NCBI GenBank assembly: GCA_012295275.1
Contig: CM022672.1
Coordinates: 24,327,930-24,391,929, forward strand
Reading direction: 5' to 3'
Source of the DNA: Chrysomallon squamiferum
Taxonomy: Eukaryota; Mollusca; Gastropoda; Neomphalida; Peltospiridae
DNA: 64,000 nucleotides
Part shown: one piece after another, positions 41,801 to 56,800 of the stretch
Position numbering within the stretch: the first letter of the stretch is position 1
Layout: each line of letters opens with the position of its first letter
The notes under the pieces: generated by a model
The model's database searches: none
The model's input: the letters and a program-made list of their open reading frames with translations, nothing else
Told to the model about the DNA's origin: nothing
Made by a program: the position numbers and the translations under genes

Positions 41801-44800
41801 GCATCCATAAAGTTCCATAGTGAGTGTAAAAGATATTGTTTTTGCATTGTAGCTCCAAAATATCCTAACGAATCTTGCAGTAACCGGAGATAAAAAGTGA
41901 GTTAGTTTTACACTCTTGGGAAGAGATCCACATTTAAATTTCTGAGAAAAAAAATGTTTTTAATTTTAGATATATATTTAAAACAGTGAAGCTTGTGCTG
42001 TTAAAAATGATTATTATGTTAGGGAAGTCAGAACAGTAACAAAAAAATGTTAATCTGTACTATTTGTTAAAGTTTCTTTTTATAAAGATAAAATATTCTG
42101 TGTTTCAAGACATGAGGTGTAAAATAAATAAACAGACAAAGGCCTAAATGATAAAGGGAGAATAAATAAATAGCTTGAATGAAATCAGGTGGATCTAAAC
42201 ATCAAGTGGGATTTGACCCAGTTAGAATAGTAGTTTTTGTTCTCTACAGACCAAATATTTCATTAATGATATCTGCTCAGTTTCAATATATTTGTTTGAT
42301 ACAAATCTGTTGAAATATATAATATTAAAAAAGCAAAGGACTACTCCAAAATTTGATTGCTGTTCTAAACATTATAACATTAATCTACTAATTTAGATTC
42401 AAGGATCAACTACAATACATATAATCCAAGGAATAAAACCCAATGAACAAAATGCCAGTAAATATTTTATTTCATTTGTAGGAAGAATCCAAATGCCCAT
42501 ACTAAAAGTATCAAGATGCAAACAGATAATAAACAAATTACTTTTTGCTATTAATTACAATAATTTAATGCATAATTATTTCAATTTGCGCCAATGTTAT
42601 TTTTGATTTTAAAAATAATATTCAAACCATTAATCTTTTTCAAGCTTTAGTAAAATATTAAAAATATTCAAAAGCATATATCTTACATAAGATATATTGT
42701 TTACACTTTTTTGTTAGCACTGATCACAGCTGCTAAAGTCATTTTATAAATGTAATATAAAGTCTAGAAACAAAATCTTTTTTTATTAATTTTATTTTTA
42801 TTAATTTATTTGTTTGTTCTGAATTTGCCTTGTAATATACATTTAATATCAGTTAAAATAATGATGATGAAACATAAATTATCTTTACTTTAACAACATA
42901 TTAATAAGTAAACCAAGTGATCTTTAATTTGTATTTAGTTTCAAATGTAATGATGTCATTATCAAAATTAAAAAAATAGTCATAGACTATACACAGTTTA
43001 TTACCTTATTATCATATTTTATTGCTAGTAAAAATCAATTGCCAGACACAAATAAAATATCACTTGGAAGATTATAAACTGCTTGCACTATCTAATAAGA
43101 AAAAAATTAATAATTATACTTTTATCATTTTTACAGTTCTTACAACTGAATATATTGGATAAATACACATTATAAGATTTGAAAAACCATAATTTACATT
43201 GCTACAAAACAATTTTTTCATATATTTAGCCAAACACCCAAAACATCAAAATAGTATTGATTTACACAGCAAAATAAAATATTTTTCTGGAACAATTTCT
43301 TAAATCTCTCTTTGAGTGCTGAAAATATTATAGAATTGACTCATTTTATAACTGACAACTAAGACTCACCTCTGAATTCTTTTCACTCTTAACATTTGAG
43401 AAGTCAGTCAAATCTCTAGAATACTTTAACTGAAAGTTGAAGGGTAATGAAGTTGTCTTTGATTGAATAAAAGCTGTTATTGTATCTCCATTAGCAGAAC
43501 TGCATTTCACTGAATGTAACAAGAAAATTTGATGAAGATCAACCTGCAAGAATTAAAAAGAATATTAGTAAATGGCTTTTAAACCTCAGCTATGCTTTAT
43601 TTCAGATATTTTGTACATCTTTTACAGCAGTTTACTATCATCAATAAGCAAGACTGACCATGAAACAATACAAAAATATAAGTTAAATCAGAGTGAGCCA
43701 TCACTAAAATAAGAATGAAATATATTAAAATTTTATAAACTTCCTAGTATCATAAATCACTGAAACTTTTAAAGAAATTATTAGCTGTAACACAGTGGTT
43801 AGTGCTTAGGACCATCTTTCTGTTTATATAAAAGAACCATTACTGTGACTTGAAATTATTATCTATCTCTTTATAATATCCCTGAATAAAACAATGACAC
43901 TGTTGACATTTAAATACTAAAACTCCTTAGCACTGAAATTTTAAGTCCTTGCTTCATCACAGTCCTTTAACAGTAAAAGAACTGAAACTTATCATTTATT
44001 TCTGTCTTTCATTATTGAAAACAAAAACAATAATCTATAGAAATATAAAAAAGAAGTGTCACATAAAAAAATGCAAATAAAAAAGAAAAAGAAAAGAATA
44101 TTTATGCAGTATAATTCACAGAACATAAGCATATTGCAACAAACCTGAACAAATCCCTCTGGTTCTGTTGTCTGAAAAAAATGCAAACCATTAGCAAGCT
44201 TAAGAGAAATGTAATCAATCTCTGTCTTTTGTAGTATATTTCCTGATGATGTCCAATCATTTCTGGAAATTGTCCAAAATCCAGATAGTATAGGCAAATC
44301 ACAATCTGAAAATGAAATAAACGTTTCTTTATTTATTGTATAATTTTACTGACAACAGTTTGGGTTTTTTGGGGGGAGGATTATGGATTTAGTCAAGGAG
44401 AGTCTGGCCAAAACATTGAGAATGAATGACTGTATATCATTTACATGTACACAGCCAATTTTAACATGCATTAAGCACAGGCCAAGCTATAATGATCTTT
44501 CACGAAAGAAGTTATTTACCTGGCAAATCAGATCCAAACAAACAAAAAAATGGTATAAAAAGAATTGGTAATGCTAATGATTTTATGAAATTCTTCCACA
44601 TATGGTAAGTTTCCAAGCACTCCCTGTGATTGGAGTTCATTAAAATTTCTTAAATTCATAATTTGATCCTATAATGTCGTTTTGATCAGATCATATGCTG
44701 CAAGGAAAAAAAATACTTTTTTGTATAATTGCTAAATTGAAAAATAGTTTGGTAATTTAGAAATAAACTCTTATATTAATTCCTCCTGATAAAATCTTTC

Positions 44801-47800
44801 TTTGGTTGGAAAGTTCACAACAAAATAAATTAATTAAACATGCATATCAATAGAACAAAACCCACTGTTTTTACCAGACTTGGCCTATGTGAGAAAGGCA
44901 AAATCTCACCCACAAGTGACAAGACCTTGCATATCATATGTAATGAAGTTGCCTTGCCAGATGATGGCGGATTTGGGCCAGATAAATATGCCAGCTGGTG
45001 ATATTCTTATATTCATCAACCAAGTGCAAGATAAAACCCAAATTTGTGAAACACTAAACATATGATAGTTCAAAACATCCAGTGTATAGTCTGGCAGCAG
45101 TACCATGTAACATCATTTTGGAGTCTAAAATATTTTTATTATTGATCATTTGTGTATAGCGCATATATAATGAGAAGCTGCTGGGTAACATCTCAAAAAA
45201 TCTGCCACCAAATCTGTTTTCTTCATATCTTTAAAATCAGATCATATAGAAACATGAATAAAAGGATATTTTATATGTTTTCAGTCATAAAGAATCTAAT
45301 GTAGTATGATTTTTGTCAACAAAACACAAAGAAATCAAAACTACAAACATAAAAGGATAAAAATATGACTGTTTTGATACACTATACATATATAATATGA
45401 TAATAGGTAAATAAGAAATAATTACTTATTGAAATGTATTGTATTTATTGCCAGTTCCCCAGAAGTGGATATCAAATTCATCTTGCACATGAACTGGCAC
45501 CAGAAACAGGAGAGATGAGATATTTCAACAACACATGGAGAAGCTAGTCCCATGCCAGTGCCTAAGATGCTTGTTATCACCTTCTAGCTGAGGCAGGTGC
45601 TTACAGCCACTAGATATGGATTAATAAATTCAAACTGAGACAATAATTTATTAGTCATGGTATAAAACAACCCTCATCCACTAGATAAATAACACAACAA
45701 CAAAAAGTACAGTTTGACTTATTTATTAATTATTTCCAAAATACATTTGTAATTACTCAAAAGAAAATAAGCTCAACAAAATTATGAGAAACCTATTTAT
45801 CCCCCAAAAGCATATTTTTCATTAGAACCCAGATTTCCTTTATATATTATATTCCCAAGGACTAATCAAAGAACTAAAGTTGCTATGGCAGCTTCCCAAA
45901 ATTAGATTTTTTGTTTCTTTTTCACCCAAAATTCATTATAACTTGGTCACTAATTAAGTTCTACCAAAAATTAAAGACTACCTAACTGTCTGTCGTCATT
46001 CTCTCTCCCATCCATAATTATCTGAGTATTATCTCAAGCTCATGGTAAGATGCAATCTCCAGACAAAGACAAACCATATTTAAAACAGGCAAGACCTTTG
46101 AGAACCACACAAACATCATATCAGAAATGATAACTCCTAAAGCACTTTCTGTTTGTGATACTGTTGCTTGCTGTTTCAACACTGGAAAGAACACTATCCT
46201 GAAAGTTGTAAGAAGTGGATGTAATCCGTCACTACTGGAAGAAATAGATGCATCACTACTAATATACCTACTGCAGGGAGTGCCTTTCATGACTGCAAAC
46301 TATGGACAAAGGAAAAGTAGCACAATGTCAAATGCACAATTCAGTACTTGGGGAAATGATATACATCAAAACAAGGTTATGCTCTCTACCATCAACCAAT
46401 AAAGCTTTCAAGGAAAACATGAAATTATTACATATATTTATGGTGTCATTAAAGATCTGAGAAACATGGATGGTGAAAAGATGAAGCCAACAATCCCAGG
46501 TACAGTTAGTCTTGCACAAGATGCTCTCATGCAACTCACCAATAGTGGATGCGAGACTGATACACCTTCTCAATCATCCAGATGTGGTTGAAGGAGTGTC
46601 AGTCTATCTCACATGATGTTCCATGCTTATCATGATGAAATATTTGGTGATTTGTAACACTGACTTTCAGCTGAACAATCCAGTTCCAAATCATCCCAAA
46701 TAGATTTTACGTATAGCATACCTACATTCTTTATGACTGAAAACAGATAAAACATTTCTTTCTGATCTACAAAGATATGAGGGAAACAGATTTGGCAGTA
46801 GCCAAAAAAATATAGACTCCAAAATGAGGTTAAGCATAAATATGGCATTTGTGTTCCTGACTAGTGCTGTCTGTCAGAAATATAAACCAACTGATTTCTG
46901 CCAAAATGTATTTAAAATTTTAACCATTTATGAACTCTACAAACACTTTGAATACAATAATTTTTTCCATAAGTTTATTTCCTTGATGGTGAAAACAGAG
47001 ACAAGAATGTGATTAACAGTAATATGGGCACACATGTCAACAACAGTGATCATAAGTGAACTACACATTTAATAACTTTCAAAGGGTCTGGTGGTTCTTT
47101 ATCTACTACACAAAAGTACTTTATTTATGTTTACTGAATTAACAGAAATTTTGTTCATGTAAATTAAATTATTCAGTTATGTGATTCCATATCACATTAA
47201 AAAAAAATAAATAAAAATAAAAATTTACCTCATAAAGTCAAATGGATTCATGCAGGTTTGACATATAGATTATGTGATGAATATTGCAAAATTTCAGTCT
47301 TGTCTTTGAGAAAATGTTTACAAATTACTGATGGCTAATAATGCAGATATATTTGTACCAGTGAAATTTTTATTTATTTATATTATTTATATTACCATCT
47401 AACCATTTACCGTGTAATATTTACCATCTAATCTATACTGACAGATTGATGTATTCCACAATGACAGTATTTAATGAAGAAAAAATTAAATCATTTCTAA
47501 ATTCAATAATACAATATTCAATATCCTGGTTTGTTCACATGACTCTGATAACTGAATTTCATTTAAAATTCTAGTACACTGTACCTTGAATGTTTACTCC
47601 TAGCTTCAGTAAAAGCAAGAAAGCATTCTATTATTAAAATAATCATAGGTAATTTTTATTTAGTTATATTATTGAACATTTACCATCTAACCTTTTTCTC
47701 TATACTGGCAAACTGAACAAGCTTTTGCTGTTGATACGGGTTCATAAGTCCATAAGTACTTCTTTGTTCCATCAATAATAGCCACCTGATCCACTGTAGT

Positions 47801-50800
47801 TACGTCTGGGATTGTACTATAAAATAAGGTAAAGTCAACCCATCTGCCATCCTGCCACTCTGTGTGTATTAGAGATTTCCCTTTAAGACCTGAAATACAG
47901 CAAACCATTCCTTAATCAAAAGGAATGAAATACAAAAATAACATATGCAAAGTTTACATTCTTGAAAAGTATTCAAATCTGCACAAGATTATTATTTCTA
48001 ACTCTATAACAACTAACTCTATAACTTAGTGTAATGTCTAAATTTACTCAAGAATTATGCATAAACCCCTTAATATTTTAATTACTATTAAATTTACTTT
48101 TTTTCTGTATTGTTGTTTACAGATTTTATTGGATGAAAGAATTCAAAATTCCTGTTATGGACAGATTAATAAATTGTTTTCTGGCTCTGTATTTTACAGG
48201 ACATTTTTTGTAAAATGTTTTCTTTCTGCATTCACTATTTGCACAAATTCAACAGTGAACACAACAAATACTCTTTTCTGATTAATTATCTATGCACACT
48301 TAGGAATCATTTAATAAATGTAGTGAATACTATTTGATTTTGTATCAGAGTTATTTAAGAAAATACAAAGAAAACACATTTTATTTTAATTTTATGATTT
48401 ATGAAATAAAACTGATATTCACCAACAGAGTTTATTATAGATATCATACTTATAAAGAAACAAACCTCTTATATTGTAAATGTTACAAATCTAGGAAAAT
48501 AGCTAATTTATAAACTCAAATGTAGATGCTTACCTAAAAACCAGTGCGTGCAGTTCTTGTAAAGATGAATTAAAGTATTCACTGCTCTTACATCAGTAAC
48601 TGCATGAGGAGAAAATAAATAGCCACCATACCTTTTACATTCATTGTATGCTTCATCAAATGTTGTTTCATGTGGCACAGTAAAAAAATACTGAGTTGTT
48701 TTAATAAATGGTTGTAGTACATTTCTGTGCACATTGTAAGATACCTTTATGATATCACAATCACTGATCTGTGGAGGCACATCTATTAAAAAAAAAACCA
48801 CTTTATTTTGTTTACAAATAGAGCAAAGGATATTTAAGTAAGCTCTAAAACATATCCACTATAAATAATAATAACAACAAATGAGGGAAAAAAGAAGAGG
48901 GAAATAAGAAAAGAATCTAAAATGGAAAAATGTTAAACAAAAGGTACAGAGAAGTAAAAATAAACTGTTTCAGAAAAAATGACCACTGATAATAAAAGGA
49001 AAACTAATGGTCATAAAAATAATAATCATCTATAAAGTACTTCTTTCCGTAACTATAGCTGTAGATAGTTTTTTAAAAATACTTTAATGTTGTCTTTGAA
49101 AGCTGCATACCTGGCAAACATGTCTTCCCATCAATAAATAAATGATGCTGAGAGTGACATGTACAGAAAAAATTTTCAGGTGTATCAATACAGTTATGAC
49201 TGCATGGATTTTTGGAACACTCATTAACAAGGCCTCGCCCTGATTATAAAAAGAAAGAAAAAATCATGTTAAAGTTAGGTTTCAAGTGAGTTCTTTAGTT
49301 ATTATACAAATATTTTAGTAGCCTAAACTAATTGCGATAAAGTTACATACTATTGCCAAAATATACCTCTTGCATAATATTAAAATATGTATAGAAAACC
49401 AGCAAAGTTATTAGATGGTATAAGTATAGTCAAAATCATGGATGAAACCTCAGATTTCAGATGCACCAAATGAGTATGTAAAGGTAGACATTTGTAGATT
49501 CACAGTTCATTTTCTCAGATTGTGTAGTTAATATAATAGGAAATTTCCAAGTCATTTCATTATATAAAAGATAAATTTTGTATTCCAATTTTATAAATTA
49601 AATATGAAAATATACAGGGTGTCCCAAAAGTAACCGAACTGCAACATTAAATAAAATTAGATATTAAAAACAACAAATTTAATCTGTATATTTAGTATTT
49701 ACAAATGTTCAAAATGTCTACCTTGAACTTCAATACAATCACGACACCTATGAGAACATGAACAGTATTAAAAGACCGCATCATAGATGTCCATGTCGTA
49801 GTGGTAAAACAGAATTCTTGATCACGAAGAACACTACAATCAGGTAACAAAGATCATTCCAAAGACTACTACTGACAGAAGTAAATGAATAGTATTTTTA
49901 ATATCTAATTTTATTTAAGTTTGCGGTTCAGTTACTTTTGGGACACCCTGTATTACAAAAATTTAAATGTAGATGGTTTTTATCGCCTATGTTTTAACCT
50001 GAGGGGGTTCTGAACAAAAGGCTATTCCTTAATAACAGGGAATTAAATTATTTTGGAATTGAAGTGAAATATTAATCACTTCCTCCACTATTATCCATAC
50101 TTACAATCCAGGAACTGCTTCTTAACAAAGTTCATTATTTTATGAACTTTCAAAACAAAGACTTATTTAAACACAATTTATCAATTACTGCATAATTAGC
50201 ACTACACTCAAAGCAGCTTTCAGCAATATTTTAACAAAGGTGTGCATCACAAATATTCTCCGTTCCCAAATCATTATGTTCACTTTAAACACAGGTATAA
50301 CAATCTAGTATAACATTATGAAATTAGTTATATATCTACTAATCAAATGACAATTCTAAAACCTTTCCTACATAATCCATGAGTATAATATATTGAAAGC
50401 ATATGCATGGTGAGCAGACACTACAACTCCATAAAAAGATGCCAATTTTTCCATGAGCTGAGTAATATTTTTCCAAATTTCTTTAATTCTAAAATGCCCT
50501 TTTTCCCTGACCAATCACACATTCAGAATGGGATCATTTATATACATTACAAATATATTTTTTGGGGTGGGGTGTCTCTGAACTTATTAACATAATAAAA
50601 GGGTTTTACAAAACAGTTTTCACAGTAAATACAAGCCAGACAGAATCATCCTGGATAGATAGTTCACACAACAAACTACAGTATTCAAACTGAAAATGCA
50701 GCCTTGTTTTACACCAAATAATTAATGTTAGCTGAAGAATATAATAATACAATACTGGTGCAGCTTCTAAACAGAAATAAATTATGCTATTATTTCTTTT

Positions 50801-53800
50801 CTTTTTTTCTTCTTTAGAAAAGAAGTTAAAGAATATAAATTTAGTCTACTGTTCCTGAACTGAAATTTGCATTAAAATAAGGAATTTAAATTACCTGTGA
50901 GACGTCCAGTAAGGTCCCACTGATAACCTTTACATGAGGTATCATCATGAATTTTTAGGGTAATTTCTGTAGCATTAAAGAATGGATCCATAATAATAAG
51001 GTTTTGTAAATTTCTTCTCGTTTTAAGCTTCTGAAATAAAAAAAATGAACTATGTTGAAAACTATTTCAGTAGTATTCTCTAAACGTTTAACAATATTGA
51101 ATTATTTTAGAGACTGCTGATTGGTTTGATCAGACTTTTTCATATTTGTAGTCAAACATTTAACAAGAGAGATGCACAGTGATTTTGGCAATAATGAGTT
51201 TAATGCATCTCTAACCTTCAGAAATAGCCATCAATTACAATGTTTGAATACATGTACATGTTGTCAATTATGTAATATTTCAGACTGTCACAATATTATA
51301 AATATAAAATTAAGAAAAAATAATAATAATTATAAAATATGAAATAACAACTGATATTATAAATTGCAGCAAAAGCTGTGTTGTGGATTTATTACAATAC
51401 CTCAAAATTTAAAATATAATATTACACACTGGAGATAAAAAGACAAACTACTAAAGAAAAACAAAGTAGCAGAAAATATGACACATGGCCGCTTTTTGTA
51501 AGTATATGACTTACATGTGAATAATTTTGTGATACAAAAAAATAATGTTAATGAAGTGGTTAAATTTTAATCACACAGTTCATATATTAATTCCAGGTTT
51601 TTGCAATGCATAGATTATCTCAGTGCAGTCATCTATTATTTATTTTAAACTATTTAGAGTACAACAGATATTTTATTTTAGCAAACATTTTTTGACCCTA
51701 TTCAGACAAGTAAATTTCCCAAACAGCCAAAAAAACAAAAAAAAATAATAATAATAAATAAATAGCAATAATTATTGAATAAATTAATAATAAACTGTCA
51801 ATTTTGTTTTGAATAATGTTCAAAAGTTTATTTATTAGTTTAGCTGATATAACAGTAATTTAAAATGACATATTTTGTGCATGGCTTATAACAGAAATCT
51901 TAGAACTTTCATTAGCCAAAACAATAAAAATTCATTCACTAGATGAAATAACAGCACAATACAAATTAGCTTGCCAAATATTACATTTATCTTGTATTAA
52001 ATTTCATTTCTGAAATTACAATTTTTAAACTTCTATCTAAGAAACCTTTTTTTGCTGGTTTTTCTTTTTGATGTTGTTGTTGTTACTGTTGTTGTTTGTT
52101 TTTGTCTTTATTCTTATTGTTGTCTTTATTCTTTATTTTTAATGCTAAGAATGATGGTCGTCATTTACCATTAACATGGAAAATAATGTTCTATGTGAAT
52201 TTTCCTGTTTTCTTTCAATGTACCTTAGTGTTCTTCACTGTCTTGGAATTAAATTCTTTATATTCAAGGTAAAATTTTACATATGTACTCCTGCAATTAT
52301 GGCCAATAACAACCAAGCCAGTTATTTCATTCTCTGAATTCAGTGAAACCTTAAACAAAAAAATGATGTAATCTATTTAAGAGATAGGCACAGAACAATT
52401 GTAAAATTCTTCTGAACAATTTTGAAAAAATTCTTTTTTTAAATCAATCATTTTATTTTATATCTAGTAATTTATCTAGTATCATAGAAAGAAAAGATTA
52501 AAATTTCAGCACTATTTTAGAAACGCTGAATCTCTGATGAATGGTATTCTATAGTTACTGAACATGTTAATTACAATTGTAATTTATCTATAATTATAAT
52601 CTTTATAATAAAGCATTATCAGTTTAAATCTCCATAGTAATTTGATAGTTAAACTTTCATTTACTTTCTATTTGGCAAATACACAATTACACATACAGAT
52701 ATGTATATATTTGAATGTTTTATTATATTTTTATAAATATTAATTTAATCAAAAGCAGTTTATCTCATATATTTAATATAAATGAGATAAACTGCTTTTG
52801 ATTAAATTAATATTTATAAAAATATAATAAAGCATTAAAATATATACATATCTGTATCTGTAATTGTGTATTTGCCAAATTATTACTAGTATAGCACAAT
52901 ATACAGTAATAACATTTGATATAAACTATTGTGTTTTACATTTTTTGATTTTGCTAAGTTCTAATAAATTCTTAAATAACAGGATACTATTCAAAATTCA
53001 AATAATAATTTTTGGAAATAATGAAAACTATGTTTATAAAGGAATAAAATATGTTATAAAATAATAATACCCTCAAAAATTTATTAATTTCGCTATTAGT
53101 TTTCCAGTAAGATCCATACTCAATTCCTCTCATATTTTTACTATACATCTTAGAACCACGTCGACTTCTTGCTGGACCAAATGCTAAATTTGAAGCCAGA
53201 GATATTTGAATATCAAAAGATGATGAGGAGAATTGATCATCATGAACATCATGATAACCAGTGAATAAGTAAGAATCATCCCCTGTAGAGAACAACAACA
53301 AAACATTATTACTATATGAATTCTGCAGTAAAATATATCTTCTGAAATATGATATAAATACAACAAATTATACTACAATATTGCAATTGCATCAATTCCA
53401 TGAAAAAGGAAAGAACTTGTGATGCCATCAAATATTTGGTGGACAAAGAGCTACAAAAGGTCAGTTAACTTGTCTTTGAAATTACAAGAAATATTCTACC
53501 AGATCAAGGCTTGTCATTTGAATAATTTTGGATTTTTATTTTCTCTAGTTTATATTTTTATTTTATTTTATTTATTCATTAATTCTGGTTATTGTGGGTT
53601 TTTCTAAATTAAATAACAAGAAGTTACAATTCTGAGTTGTTTTTTGTTTTTTTTCATTTGATTCAAGATGCTACCATATATTTAAGCAGTTGATGTCACC
53701 ATCCCTGGTATTCATTGTCAATCAAACAGCTATTTTTATTAGTCTGGAATAATCTTAATTATTTTAATAGGAATAGGTGATGTGAAATTTACTATCAATT

Positions 53801-56800
53801 TCATCAGCTACTTTTCTAGAAGAAAGCACTAAATAAATAAACGGTGATGATAAAATTGAAAGCAATTCTTTTGTCTGCTTCTTTGTGAATGACACTGTAA
53901 ATAATAAAAAATAAATCAAAATAAAATAAAATATATTTATTTTTTATTTTTTATTTTATTTTATTTTTTTTAAATATATAATAGTATCACTGAGCTAATT
54001 TTAGGATAAAAAATTTGCATTCAATATGCCCTTAGTAAAATCACTCTGATTTGCAGTTATCAGTTATATTGGCTGGTATTTTAAAACTACTAAATATTTA
54101 CTTTTCATTTACTCAGTATGCTGTTTTTAATTAGATATATGAACAATGAATTTTGTGAATAAATAGGATGAACAGAGATGGGCAGAATTACAAAAATGTT
54201 CAGAAAAAACAAAATCAGAAGTTATCAATGAAAGTTTGGAAGTCTGTCAAATGGTGACATACTTACTTGAAATACGACAGCTCAAGTGATATTGATTTCT
54301 ATCAGTAACAGCCTTCCAAATCACACTTCCATTTTTTGGACCCATTATAATTGTTGAACCTGGTGCTTTTTGTTTTTCATTTTTGCGAATAACAGCTTTA
54401 TGTGATCCATCAATGGATTTAGAAAAGCTGTTATCCAAATCCACATCCACATAACCTTTTAAATAAAAACATTTTAATTCTAACTATGCTTAAATAGGGA
54501 GAATATTTTTCAGAACAAAAGGAAGGAAATAAATGTGTAAAAATATATTGTTTAAAGTAAAACAAAACATATTGTTAGTATTTATTATTACAAAAATGTT
54601 CTTTTTTTAATCATTAAATCATTTGTTATCTCTTATCAGTTATCAACAAAAAATATTTTAATTTGTCTTAAATATGAAAGATAATCTTTTTATTAGTTCT
54701 CTACATTTCTTTCATTTTCAAACTGAAATGTCAAATTAATAAAGTATCTACAAATAAGCAAATTTTATACTTAAAAACCAAATCAGAAATATTACCAGTG
54801 TAATAAAATTGGTTGTTATCTCCATTTTGTTTTACTGTTACAAAAAATATTGTACATTCTTCTGATGTGAAAAATGTAGTTAAATGACCTCCTTGAGTAA
54901 GACACTGAGCTTGTCCCTTTTCAAAAGTGAAATTTTCTTTATACAGTTTGAAGCTAACTGAAAAATCTGCAAAAGGAACAGAAACAAGATGTTCTAACAT
55001 ACAAAAATAAACATTCTGTCAGTTACATTTATTATTTATTTATATAAACATTTTAAAAACAGATTTCAATTTAAGAAATTACCGTACAATATATTCTCCA
55101 TTTTTACAAAAATCTTCCACTGACAAATAATTTTGTATTATGATGTTTTAAAAATATTTTATGGATCAAAATAACTATAGATAATAAACATATATGTAAT
55201 AAAACAAATTATAACACATTTGCATTAACCTTGTATACATTTAAATCCATCACGCCACAATTTAAAACCTTTAGAACAACTACAGAAAGCAACATTCTGT
55301 TTCATTGTGCATGTATCTTCACAACCTCCATTTCTTATTTTACATTTTTTAAATACTCCTGAAATAGAAGAAAAAGAAGAAAAAAAGACATTAAATTTAG
55401 TAAGAAAGTTTTCTGGGTTATTAGGAAAACCTAAATGCATATCCTTAGATTATTTTGTAGCAAAGTATATTTTGTCGTTTTTGTTATTATGAACAATGTG
55501 ACCCATAAAGTGCACAATCATTTTCAAAAATAAATGTTTTGAATGGAGACTTTATACTTATAAGATATTGATATATTTTCTGGGTCCTATAACCTAACAA
55601 AGTAATACTATGTCAAAATATTTGAACATAACTATTTTACTCCCTCACAGTTTTACTTTTGACATCACAAAATAATTAAATTCTAGGGCCCAGCTCAATC
55701 AGTTAACTAAGAATCACTGCTCCAAGTATTCACTCAGCTATGATGGGGTTATGAAATTATGCTGCACCCTGCATTTTCACATTCTACCAAAAAGATTAAT
55801 ACATTTAGAACACGTTATTAAATAATGAAACCTGACAAAACACGGTTAGACATTATTGAGATTATTAAAAAGTTAATTTTTCATGGATTTTGAATCAAAT
55901 TAGTTGTATTAGATCTCATATACTGCGGTTTCCACATACTTGTTATTTTCTAAAAAAATTACAAATTACTATGCTAAAATTTGCTACATAGTCCTGCAAA
56001 ATTTTCGTACCCTAATAATACTCTGCAAACTGACTTCATGTGCCAGACAGAATGTGACTGCATTGTAACTTGAAGAATACAAAATTCCATCTGAAGAAGT
56101 TACCTGTGTCAGCCATATAACTGTCAGTGTCAAACATGAATGAGGATACTCCAACACTGACCCTAATCTATATACAATATATGATTTTGTAAATTTGTTT
56201 GTCCTAGAAATAAATATCTACAAAAGTAATCATCCCTCTTCTCAAAGCATGCAGCATTAAAACAACTTGTCCTGGTGTGTGTTAATCCAAAACCAAGATT
56301 ATATCCCCTCCTGGATCGGATTGCCATACTCTACTGAAAAGATCAGATATTGAACCGACTAGATGCAAAGCCAGAACATCATAGCACACCAGAACCTCAT
56401 GAAATTCCATCGATATTTTCCACTATAAAGCTTGAGATTTGGATGCACATTGAATTTTATAAATGTATCAGAGATCCCATCATACTGACATCTCAGATGG
56501 GGTACTTGATCTAATTGCTAGTCTCATCAAATTTGGCTTTATTCTGGCATAGAATCGAGGGATTTCACATTCAAATTTTTCTATACCTGTAAGAAAGTAC
56601 AACAAAAGAGTTAATATTAAGGAAATTTTAAGAACATACCGAATATAGCAACCATGAAGGACCAAGCAAGATACATATGAAGACATGATGGTGGCTCTGG
56701 GATGGCAAGATAACCATCACATCCGTCTCCTGAGGACTATGTTCACCAATTTTCAAAGTCCATGTGTCAAGCAAAAGCTGAATTATGATACAAACCAAAG

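Larger units (their letters stand above)
44306..47691. other. Gene A intron 12 (3.4 kb), the longest intron
   Basis: Includes a decayed multi-copy-family gene at about 46087-46660 and partial copies of the exon 12 donor region at 47366-47460. Stretches at 44360-45110 and 45440-46000 are less AT-rich and look like old repeat DNA, but I cannot name them. Confidence 0.55.

Noticed and set aside
44880-45106. Overlapping frames on both strands in gene A intron 12
   Set aside because: Short, no similarity recognised, no splice support.
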